Positions 33,362-41,022 of a stretch of 64,000 nt of DNA are shown one piece after another. Under the pieces are notes generated by a model. It ran no database searches. It was not told the DNA's origin and worked only from the letters and a program-made list of their open reading frames with translations. Position 1 is the stretch's first letter. Every line of letters begins with the position of its first letter. Source of the stretch: Halobellus sp. MBLA0158 (GTDB lineage: Archaea; Halobacteriota; Halobacteria; Halobacteriales; Haloferacaceae); contig NZ_JBGNYA010000001.1 of the NCBI RefSeq assembly GCF_041477585.1, positions 2,232,001 through 2,296,000 of the forward strand, read 5' to 3'. A program made the translations under genes and the position numbers.

Positions 33362-34384
33362 TCAGTTCTCGGGGATGTACTCGTTGGTCGCGTACTGCGT
33401 CACGTCGAAGCCCTCCTCGACGAAGCCGAGGTTCACGAGCTCGTCCATCGTGTACTGGAGGCTGTCGAAGTCGATCGTGAGGTCCTGCCGGTAGTAGTCG
33501 TTGTTGGTCAGGAAGAAGCCGTCCACGAGCGGCTCGGGAAGCTCGAAGTACTCCGCGGCCAGCGAGACGACCTCGTCGCGGTTGTCGTAGGCGTAGTTGA
33601 CCATCTCGCGGAAGTCCTCGCCCCAGGAGCTGATGGCGTCGCCCTTCTGGTCGAGGGAGTCGTTCGAGGCGACCGTGTACGCGAACGGGTAGGGCTGCTC
33701 CCAGGTCCCCTGGCTGTCGTAGACCTTGGTGAAGCCCTCACCGCGCGCCGAGACGGCGAAGATGGCCGGGAAGACGCCGCAGTCGATCCGGCCGTCGTTG
33801 ATCGCGGAGACGAACGTCGGGAACGGCAGCTCGACGATCTCGGCGTCGTTCTCGGGGTCGAGGCCGACCTGCTGCATCTTCTTGACGACCAGCGCGTGGA
33901 CGCCCGTGCCGGTGGCGTTGATGCCGATGTTAGCGCCCTCCATATCCTCGGGCTCCTGGATGTCGGAGTCCGGGCCGGAGAAGATCGTGATCCCGTACCA
34001 GTCGGGGTGGGCGTCCCAGAAGTCGGTCGCGATCATCGAGATGTTACCCGGCACGGCCTCCTGGCGGACGGCGGAGGCGTAACTCACCGTCGACAGCAGC
34101 GCCATATCGACGTTTCCGGCCGCCATCGAGTTCAGCGAGTCCGGCGTGCTCTGGTCGCGCTGGACGGTCAGTTCGTACTCCGAGCCCAGGTTCGAGAGCT
34201 GGTCTTGGATCTCCGGGATCGCAAACAGCGACGCGATGTTTTCGACCGGGACGGTGAACGCCAGCGTGAGCGACGGCGTGCCGCCGCCGGTGACGCCGGA
34301 ACAACCCGCGAGACCGGATACGCCAACGGTGCCGAGCGCTGCGCCCGCTTTGAGGAACGATCGACGGTTGCTAAGTGTCATCAT
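33362..34384 (-). CDS. ABC transporter solute-binding lipoprotein, nitrate/sulfonate type
   Basis: 340 residues. Tat lipoprotein signal NRRSFLKAGAALGTVGVSGLAGC. The mature part is a type II binding protein of the SsuA/NMT1/TauA-like group (STPDSLNSMAAGNVDMALLS, then ANIGINATGTGVHALVVKKM). Such proteins normally have a cognate TM permease and ATPase next to them, but the adjacent genes are a peptide-type transporter with its own binding protein. A TATA-like box (AATTATGT on this strand) about 27 bases before the start shows separate transcription. Confidence 0.82.
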   Translation of the reverse strand: MMTLSNRRSFLKAGAALGTVGVSGLAGCSGVTGGGTPSLTLAFTVPVENIASLFAIPEIQDQLSNLGSEYELTVQRDQSTPDSLNSMAAGNVDMALLSTVSYASAVRQEAVPGNISMIATDFWDAHPDWYGITIFSGPDSDIQEPEDMEGANIGINATGTGVHALVVKKMQQVGLDPENDAEIVELPFPTFVSAINDGRIDCGVFPAIFAVSARGEGFTKVYDSQGTWEQPYPFAYTVASNDSLDQKGDAISSWGEDFREMVNYAYDNRDEVVSLAAEYFELPEPLVDGFFLTNNDYYRQDLTIDFDSLQYTMDELVNLGFVEEGFDVTQYATNEYIPEN

Positions 34385-34485
34385 AAAGTATGGGCTATCA
34401 GAAGTACATAATTGTTTTGTTTATACTGGAACAGAAGCGTGAGGAAAATCCCTTATCACGGGAGAAATTGTCCCGGACGGGCAGG

Positions 34486-35469
34486 CTACTGGCCCTCGAT
34501 CGTGATCCGGGGATCGATGAGCGTGTAGAAGATGTCGACGAGGAAGTTCCCGAGGACGATCCAGATCGCCACCAGGAGGAAGATGAACTGAATGACCGGG
34601 GTGTCGCGGGCGATCACGGAGTTGAAGAGTAGCTGGCCGACCCCGGGCCAGTTGAAGACGATCTCGATGAGAACCAGCCCGCTGATCGCGCGCGCCGAAA
34701 CGGAGGGGAAGACGGTGATGACCGGCAGCGACGCGTGCTTCATAATGTGTCTGAAGCGGCGCCACTTTCCGAGGCCGAGCAGCCGCTGGTAGGTGGCGAA
34801 CTCCTGGTTCCGCACCTCGACGACGCTGCCGCGCATCACCATCGCCGGGTAGTACATGTACTTGATCACGACCGTCAGGAACGGCAGCGCGTAGTGGTAC
34901 CAGAAGCTCTGGGTCAGGAAGATCCCCCAGCCGGAGACCTGCGTCTGGACGTCGATCGAGACCATACTCCCCGAGGGGAACCACCCGAGCGCCGAGGAGA
35001 ACACGTACACGAGCAGGATCGCGACGAAGAAGTCCGGCGTGGTCCCGAAGATGTTGGGCGGGATGATCCCGTAGCGTTCGAGCCGCGAGTCGGGGTTGTT
35101 GCCCATCAGCGCGCCGTACAGCGACCCGACGATGAACGCGACGATGACCCCCGGCAGCGCCAGGATCATCGAGTTGCGGACGGCGGTGCCGACGACGTCG
35201 ACGACGGGCGTGCCGAACTGCCGGGACGTCCCGGCGTTGCCCGTCAGCATATTCGACATCCAGTTGAAGTACTGCACGTAGAGCGGCTCGTCGAGCCCCC
35301 AGGCCGCCCGGATCTTCTCGACCTGCTCCGGGGAGGCGCCCTGCTGTAACAGCAGGGTCGCGTAGTCGCCGGGCATCAGACGGAACGCGACGAACAGGAA
35401 CGTCGCGATCGCGAAGATCAGGACGATCGAGACGGCGATCCGCCGCAGGTAGTAGTAGAGTTGGCTCAC
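34486..35469 (-). CDS. Peptide/nickel-type ABC transporter permease (DppB type)
   Basis: 327 residues with about six transmembrane segments. The N-terminal YYLRRIAVSIVLIFAIATFLFV and the family loop LRMPGD-like FRLMPGDYATLLLQQGASPEQVEKIRAAWGLDEPLYVQYF (located at residues 28-65) are typical of DppB/OppB. The C-terminal VFNWPGVGQLLFNSVIARDTPVIQ matches the family. It is the last gene of dppC-dppDF-dppB, with its start overlapping the ATPase stop by four bases. Haloarchaea use this class for peptides, sugars and other solutes. Confidence 0.92.
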   Translation of the reverse strand: MSQLYYYLRRIAVSIVLIFAIATFLFVAFRLMPGDYATLLLQQGASPEQVEKIRAAWGLDEPLYVQYFNWMSNMLTGNAGTSRQFGTPVVDVVGTAVRNSMILALPGVIVAFIVGSLYGALMGNNPDSRLERYGIIPPNIFGTTPDFFVAILLVYVFSSALGWFPSGSMVSIDVQTQVSGWGIFLTQSFWYHYALPFLTVVIKYMYYPAMVMRGSVVEVRNQEFATYQRLLGLGKWRRFRHIMKHASLPVITVFPSVSARAISGLVLIEIVFNWPGVGQLLFNSVIARDTPVIQFIFLLVAIWIVLGNFLVDIFYTLIDPRITIEGQ

Positions 35470-37640
35470 CGCGAGTCACCTCCGTCGCTGAGGACCGTCG
35501 GCGTATCGGCGCCCTGGGACGCCTCCTCGCCCTCGTCGGTGTGGAGGTGACAGGCGGCGTGGTGGCCGTCGCCCGTCACGTCCTCGAAGGCGGGCTTGCG
35601 GTCGCAGACATCCATCCGCTCGGGACAGCGGTCCTTGAACCGACAGCCCGTCGGGAGGTCCGTGGCGTCGCCGGGCGTCCCCGGGAGCTCCGCCCACTCG
35701 CGCTCGTGGTGGGGATCGGGGACGGGAATCGCCTGCAACATCGACTGCGTATAGGGGTGTTTCGGGTCGTTGAGGAGTTCGTGCGTCGAGGCGCTCTCGA
35801 CGATCCGCCCGAGGTACATCACGTTCACCCGGTCGCACACGTACGAGACCGTCGAGAGGTCGTGGGAGATGTACAGCATCGAGACGCCGAACTCGTTCGT
35901 CAGATCGTTGAGTAGATCAAGAATTGACGCTTGCGTCGATACGTCCAACATCGACACCGGCTCGTCGGCAAGGATCACGTCCGGTTCGAGAATCAGCGCC
36001 CGAGCGATCGAGATACGCTGCTTTTCGCCGCCGGAGAGCTGTGACTCCGTCCGGTCGATGTAGTCCTCAGCGGGCGTAAGTCTCACTCGTTCGAGTATGT
36101 CAAGTATCCGTTCTTCGCTCCGCTCCATATCGTGGATTCGGAGCGGCTCCATCAGCGTCTGTCGGACGGTGAAGTGGGGATTGAGGGTGTTGAACGGGTC
36201 CTGGAAGATGATCTGGACGCGCCGGCGGAACTCCTTCCAGTCGGCCTTGCTGAACTCCGAGACCGGGTCGCCGTCGAGGTAGATCTCGCCGTCGGTGGGC
36301 TCGTGTTTGCCCATCACCGTCTTCAGGAGCGTCGACTTCCCGCAGCCGCTCTCGCCGATGACGCCCTGGATCTGGTTCTCCTCCAGTTTGAGATCGACGC
36401 CGTCGACGGCTCTGACGGCGTCTTGCTCCTCGCCACCGAACTTCGCGCGCAGCGTTTCCAGGATGTTGGCGCTGGTGTCGAAGTGCTTGTGGAGGTTCTC
36501 GAGTTCGACGACCGGGTCGTCGCCGTCGCCTCCCGACTGGGACGCCGCGTCGCGGCGGCCGGCCGGACCGACCCGCTCGGACGTCGTCCCCGATCGATCC
36601 GGCCCCGACGCCTCGGCGGACTCGGCCGGCTCCGTCCGGTCGTCCAGGTACTCCGACGCCAGCGACTCCATCTCGTCGCGCCGGATGCAGGAGACCTCGT
36701 GGGAGGCGTCTTTCGGCATCTGCTCGGCCGGCGGCGCCCCGTCGTAACACTCCGGTTCGGCCCACGGACACCGATCCGCGAAGGTGCAGAAGTCCACCTC
36801 CTCGCCGAGCGACGGAGGCGCGCCCTCGATGCCTTCCAGCTCCCGGTTCGGGAATCGGATGTCGGGGAACGCCCGCTGGAGCAGGATCGTGTAGGGGTGT
36901 CTGGACTCGTCGAAGATGGCGGTCGTCTCGCCCTGCTCGGCGATCTGGCCGCCGTGCATCACCGCCATCGAGTCGCACATCTCGAAGACGACGGCGATGT
37001 CGTGGGTGATGAAGAGAACGCTGAAGTCCCGGATCTCCCGCAGGTCGTCGAGGTACTTCAGGAACTGATCCTGCATGATGACGTCCAGCGCGGTCGTGGG
37101 CTCGTCGGCGATGATGAGCGAGGGGTCGAGCAGGAGCGAGAAGGCGATGATCGCGCGCTGTTTCATCCCGCCGGAGAACTGATGCGGGTAGTCGTGGACG
37201 CGCGACTCCGGCAGCCCCACGACGTCGAACAGCTCCTTGAGCTTGTCGACGGCCGTCTGGGCCGACCAGTCGGTGTGCGCCTGCGCCACCTCGATGGCCT
37301 GCTCGCTGACCTTCGAGAGGGGGTTGAGGCTGTTCATCGCGGACTGGGGGATCACGGCGATCTCCTCCCAGCGGATCTCCTCGTCGTACTGATCGTCGGG
37401 AAGGTCCTGGATCTCCCGACCCTTGTACTTCACAGAGCCCGCGGAGATCCGCCCGTTGCGATCGAGGGAGTTGATCACCGCGTGCGCGAGGGTGCTCTTG
37501 CCGCACCCGCTCTCGCCCACGAGGCCGAAGTACTCGTTCGAATCGATCGAGAACGACGCGTCGGAGACCGCCTTGAGGTCGCCGCTTTTCGTCTCGTAGG
37601 TGACGTCGAGGCCGTCGACTTCCAGTAGTGGGTCCGTCAT
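35466..37640 (-). CDS. Fused peptide-type ABC transporter ATPase (DppD-DppF)
   Basis: 724 residues containing two complete ATPases. First: Walker A GESGCGKSTLAHA (about 40), signature FSGGMKQRAIIAFSL. Second, from about 385: GESGCGKSTLLKT, LSGGEKQRISIARAL. Each half ends in an oligopeptide-transporter domain with conserved cysteines (CTFADRCPWAEPEC and CRFKDRCPERMDVC). The ATG at MTDPLLEVDG is preferred; it has GGTGA just upstream and begins one base after the dppC stop, whereas the in-frame GTG three codons earlier overlaps dppC. The segment encoded at about 35.9-36.13 kb uses AT-ending codons, unlike the rest. Confidence 0.92.
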   Translation of the reverse strand: MTDPLLEVDGLDVTYETKSGDLKAVSDASFSIDSNEYFGLVGESGCGKSTLAHAVINSLDRNGRISAGSVKYKGREIQDLPDDQYDEEIRWEEIAVIPQSAMNSLNPLSKVSEQAIEVAQAHTDWSAQTAVDKLKELFDVVGLPESRVHDYPHQFSGGMKQRAIIAFSLLLDPSLIIADEPTTALDVIMQDQFLKYLDDLREIRDFSVLFITHDIAVVFEMCDSMAVMHGGQIAEQGETTAIFDESRHPYTILLQRAFPDIRFPNRELEGIEGAPPSLGEEVDFCTFADRCPWAEPECYDGAPPAEQMPKDASHEVSCIRRDEMESLASEYLDDRTEPAESAEASGPDRSGTTSERVGPAGRRDAASQSGGDGDDPVVELENLHKHFDTSANILETLRAKFGGEEQDAVRAVDGVDLKLEENQIQGVIGESGCGKSTLLKTVMGKHEPTDGEIYLDGDPVSEFSKADWKEFRRRVQIIFQDPFNTLNPHFTVRQTLMEPLRIHDMERSEERILDILERVRLTPAEDYIDRTESQLSGGEKQRISIARALILEPDVILADEPVSMLDVSTQASILDLLNDLTNEFGVSMLYISHDLSTVSYVCDRVNVMYLGRIVESASTHELLNDPKHPYTQSMLQAIPVPDPHHEREWAELPGTPGDATDLPTGCRFKDRCPERMDVCDRKPAFEDVTGDGHHAACHLHTDEGEEASQGADTPTVLSDGGDSR

Positions 37641-37641
37641 C

Positions 37642-38559
37642 TTACTCACCGAACTCCGAGATGTCAGTTTCGTGGACTCGTTCGTAGCCGCGTCCCAGCA
37701 TAAAGATCGAAAGCACCGTCAGCGAGATGGCGAACCCGGTCGTGAGGGTCCACCACCACGCGTCGGTCATATAGCCGGACTGGTAGGCGTTCCGAAGCAT
37801 CAGGCCCCAAGTCGGCAGTTCGAGGTTCGCGAAGCCGAGGAACGCAAGCGAGGCGCTGATCAGGATCGTGAGCCCCGTGCCGAGCGCGAAGAAGAGGACG
37901 ATCATCCCGCCGATGTTCGGCAGGATGTGTCGCGTGATGATGTAGAGGTCGCTCGCGCCGAGCATCTTCGCGGCCTGGACGTGCTCGCGCTCCCTGATCT
38001 GGAGGACCTGCGACCGAAAGACGCGGGCGTTGTTCCGCCACAGCAACACGCCGATCACGAGGATCGTGCTCCAGAAGCCGACGCCGAAGTACGCCGCCAG
38101 CACGATCGCGGTCGGGATCAGCGGGATGCCGAACGCGAAGTCGGTAAAGCGCATCAGCACGTCGTCGACGCGACCGCCGTAGTAGCCCGCGGTCACGCCG
38201 ATCAGCGTCCCGATGCCGACGATGATCGCGCCGCCGAAGAGCCCCGTCGTGATCGTCGGTCGGGCCCCGATCAGGAGCCGCGAGAGCACGTCCTGGCCGC
38301 GGGAGGTCGTCCCCAGCGGGTGCGTCGCCGACGGCGGCTCCAACTGGGCGATCTCGCCGTTGACGATGAAGATCTTGTTCGGGTCGTACGGCGCGAGCTG
38401 CGGGCCGACGGCCGCCAGAAACAGGACGAAGAGGAACGCGAGGAGGAACACGACTGTCAGCCGGTCTTCGAGGTACAGCCGGAGCGACGATCGGAGATTC
38501 CGGAAGAGATAGTGATTCCTCAGCCTGCGTATGGGTTTCATATTGGCAAGAGGGCTCAT
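37642..38559 (-). CDS. Peptide/nickel-type ABC transporter permease (DppC type)
   Basis: 305 residues from MSPLANMKPIRRLRN; the ATG is about 25 bases after the TATA-like TTTATAG (read on the other strand), which excludes the longer in-frame extension. An N-terminal membrane segment, then the family motif HPLGTTSRGQDVLSRLLIGA and the coupling loop QIREREHVQAAKMLGASDLYI. It is first in the operon dppC-dppDF-dppB. The promoter lies inside an 11-bp perfect inverted repeat. The probable binding protein is encoded at 41.0-42.9 kb on the same strand. Confidence 0.9.
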   Translation of the reverse strand: MSPLANMKPIRRLRNHYLFRNLRSSLRLYLEDRLTVVFLLAFLFVLFLAAVGPQLAPYDPNKIFIVNGEIAQLEPPSATHPLGTTSRGQDVLSRLLIGARPTITTGLFGGAIIVGIGTLIGVTAGYYGGRVDDVLMRFTDFAFGIPLIPTAIVLAAYFGVGFWSTILVIGVLLWRNNARVFRSQVLQIREREHVQAAKMLGASDLYIITRHILPNIGGMIVLFFALGTGLTILISASLAFLGFANLELPTWGLMLRNAYQSGYMTDAWWWTLTTGFAISLTVLSIFMLGRGYERVHETDISEFGE

Positions 38560-38600
38560 ACCAAGCCCAATGGAGTTGTGGTTTATAGTTCTTGCCAATA
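38541..38600. promoter_or_regulatory. Long inverted repeat around the dppC promoter
   Basis: TATTGGCAAGA (38541-38551) and its exact complement (38590-38600), 38 bases apart, bracket the TATA-like box and the start codon of the transporter operon. The half-site CTTGCCAA also occurs at 28063-28070, between the TATA-like box and ATG of the LivK-type gene. Candidate looping or dimeric operator. Confidence 0.45.
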
Positions 38601-38623
38601 GTTCGTGTAGGTGTTCCGGAACG

Positions 38624-39310
38624 CTACACGCCGGCCTCGTCGAGGAGGACGGACAGTTCGGTTTCGAGCGCGTCGACGCCGGGGGTGCCGACGTACCGCG
38701 AGTCGATCTCCCCGCCCGCACAGAAGAGGATCGTCGGCGCCGCGCCGACCTCGTACTCCTCGCGGAGCGTGTCGACGTAGTCGGGACCGTAGACGGCCGC
38801 GAACCCGACGCTCTCGGGAATCCGATTCCGGTCGAGGACCGTCTCGAAGTCCCGCTTGACCGACTCGCAGGGCTCGCAGTCGTCGCGCCAGAAGTACAGT
38901 ACCGAGGCCGCGTGCTGCTCGATAAACGGCTCGATCTCCTCGGCCGACAGCGACAGGAACCCGGAGGGGACGGGCTCGTCGGCGGCCGCCTCGCTCCGGC
39001 GGATCGACTGGGCGACGAGGACGCTCGTCGGTCGGTCCAGCGTCTCCGTGGTCTCGAAGACCGCCACGGCGTCGGCGAGGAGGTCCGGACTCGACGCCAG
39101 ATCCTCGCGCGGCACGCGTTCCTCGTTGGCGTAGTCAGCCAGGAGATCCTCGCGGGCGTCGTCGTCGAGCGAGTCGACGCGATCGCTCGCGTCCGCACGC
39201 GCCGCCGCGAACGCGTCGGTGACGATCAGGTCGCCGTCGGACTCGGCGAAGAGGCCCTCCGCGCGGAGTCTGTCGTAGAGGTCGTCGGGGTCCGGTTGCA
39301 TACTCAGCAT
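38624..39310 (-). CDS. Thioredoxin-domain protein with helical N-terminal region
   Basis: About 228 residues. The first 110 residues are acidic and helical, of unknown role. The C-terminal half is a thioredoxin fold with the active-site motif RDDCEPCESVKRD (CEPC) and the cis-proline region GAAPTILFCAGGE. Start chosen at MLSMQPDPDD, about 24 bases after a TATA-like GCTTATC; a second Met three codons later is equally possible. It is transcribed in the same direction as the transporter operon just downstream. It may work with the thioredoxin-reductase-like protein encoded at 43-44 kb. Confidence 0.8.
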   Translation of the reverse strand: MLSMQPDPDDLYDRLRAEGLFAESDGDLIVTDAFAAARADASDRVDSLDDDAREDLLADYANEERVPREDLASSPDLLADAVAVFETTETLDRPTSVLVAQSIRRSEAAADEPVPSGFLSLSAEEIEPFIEQHAASVLYFWRDDCEPCESVKRDFETVLDRNRIPESVGFAAVYGPDYVDTLREEYEVGAAPTILFCAGGEIDSRYVGTPGVDALETELSVLLDEAGV

Positions 39311-39345
39311 AACTCGGAAGGCGGAGATAAGCGTTGTTCTGCCCC

Positions 39346-40782
39346 TCAGGAGATGTCGATGCAGACGTTCTTCGTCTGGAGGTGGGACTCGAAGGCGTAC
39401 ATCCCCATCTCGCGGCCGATCCCGCTCTTCTTGTAGCCGCCGAACGGGGTCGCCGTCGAGCCGCCGAACCACTGATTCACGTAGACGGTGCCGGCCTCGA
39501 TCTCCTTTGTCATCCGCAGCGCCGTGTCGAGGTCCTGGGAGAAGACGCCGCTCGTGAGGCCGAGTTCGATATCGTTGGCGATCTCGATCGCCTCGTCCTG
39601 GTCGGAGAAGGGGATCACACAGAGGACCGGGCCGAAGATCTCCTCTTGGGCGATCGTCATCCCGGTGTCGACGTCGGAGAACACCGTCGGCTCGACGAAG
39701 TAACCGTCGCGGTCGGGGGCTTCGCCGCCCGTCTCCAGCGTGGCGCCCTCCTCGATACCGGTCTCGATGTAGTCCATCACCTCTTCGAGGTGGGCCTCGT
39801 GGTTGAGCGGGCCCATATCGGGGTCGTCCATCCCGGCGCCGAGTTCGTACCCCTCGGCGCGCTCGACGATCATCTCGACGAACTCGTCGTAGACGTCCTC
39901 GTGGACGATCGCGCGGTCGGCGGCCGCACAGATCTGGCCGGTGTTGCTGAAGATGCCGATCTGGACCGCGGTGACGGCCCCTTCGAGGTCGGCATCGGGC
40001 ATCACCACGGCGGGGTTCTTCCCGCCGAGTTCGAGGGTGACGGGCGTGATGTTCTTCGCGGCGGACTCCATCACGGCCTGGCCGGTCGGGACGCTCCCAG
40101 TAAAGGAGATGGTGTCGACGTCCTCGTGGCCCGACAGCGCCGCGCCGGGTTCGGTCGCGCCGGTGACGACGTTGATCAGCCCGTCGGGGACGCCCGCCTC
40201 CGTGCAGATCTCCGCGAGGTGCAGCGGCGGGAGGGGCGTCGTGGGCGCGGGCTTGACGACGACCGCGTTGCCCGCAGCGAGCGCGGGGGCGATCCCCTGG
40301 GCCGTGAGGTTCAGGGGCGTGTTCCAGGGGATGATCTGCGCGCTCACGCCGTATGGCTCGCGCATCGTGAAGTCGACGCCGTCCTCGCCGATCGGGATGC
40401 TGTCGCCCTGGATCTTGTCGGCCGCGCCCGCGTAGAAGTCGAACGTCGCCGCCGCGCCCTGGATCAACTGCTTCGCGTATCCGAGCGGCTTGCCCTGATC
40501 GCGCGTCTCGATCTCCGCGAGTCGGTTGGCGTTCTCCCGGACCGCGTCAGCGACGTCCCGGAGGAGCGCGCCGCGCTCACCGGGGTCTTTCGTCTCCCAC
40601 TCGGCCTGGGCGCGCTGGGCGGCCGCGACCGCGCGGTCGACGTCTTCTGCCGTCGCGGCGGCGTACTCCGCGATCGGTTTCTCGGTCGCGGGGTCGATCG
40701 TCGTCCGGTACTCCTCGCCGGCGGGCGCTGCGTCTTCGCCGTCGATGAACAGGTGGTATCGTTCCTGGGTTGCGAGTGACAT
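39346..40782 (-). CDS. Aldehyde dehydrogenase (NAD(P)+), class similar to succinate-semialdehyde/betaine-aldehyde enzymes
   Basis: 478 residues, full-length ALDH. Catalytic motifs: IIPWNTPLNL, VKPAPTTPLPPLHLAEI, FTGSVPTGQAVM, LELGGKNPAVV (general-base Glu) and FSNTGQICAAADR (nucleophilic Cys at about 283). The C-terminal FGGYKKSGIGREMG is typical. It oxidises an aldehyde to an acid, for example one released by the aldolase or by the alcohol oxidases in the island. It is transcribed on the same strand between the thioredoxin-like gene and the dipeptide-type binding-protein gene. Confidence 0.92.
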   Translation of the reverse strand: MSLATQERYHLFIDGEDAAPAGEEYRTTIDPATEKPIAEYAAATAEDVDRAVAAAQRAQAEWETKDPGERGALLRDVADAVRENANRLAEIETRDQGKPLGYAKQLIQGAAATFDFYAGAADKIQGDSIPIGEDGVDFTMREPYGVSAQIIPWNTPLNLTAQGIAPALAAGNAVVVKPAPTTPLPPLHLAEICTEAGVPDGLINVVTGATEPGAALSGHEDVDTISFTGSVPTGQAVMESAAKNITPVTLELGGKNPAVVMPDADLEGAVTAVQIGIFSNTGQICAAADRAIVHEDVYDEFVEMIVERAEGYELGAGMDDPDMGPLNHEAHLEEVMDYIETGIEEGATLETGGEAPDRDGYFVEPTVFSDVDTGMTIAQEEIFGPVLCVIPFSDQDEAIEIANDIELGLTSGVFSQDLDTALRMTKEIEAGTVYVNQWFGGSTATPFGGYKKSGIGREMGMYAFESHLQTKNVCIDIS

Positions 40783-41022
40783 TGTCTGGTGCCTGTGGAG
40801 CGGTCGCGAGGCTCCGACGAACCGCTGTGAGACACGGATTCGAACGTCCGATACATAACTCTATTCATAACTTTCGTTATAGAACACGGGGCCGACGGGA
40901 CGAGTCCCGAGCGAGCACGGGAAAATCGAGCGGCGAAAATGCGAGACGGCGGGCGTATGCCACGGACGGTGAGGCCGGATCCGACGACGGCGATGACGGG
41001 GCCGAACCGCCCCGAGGGACCC

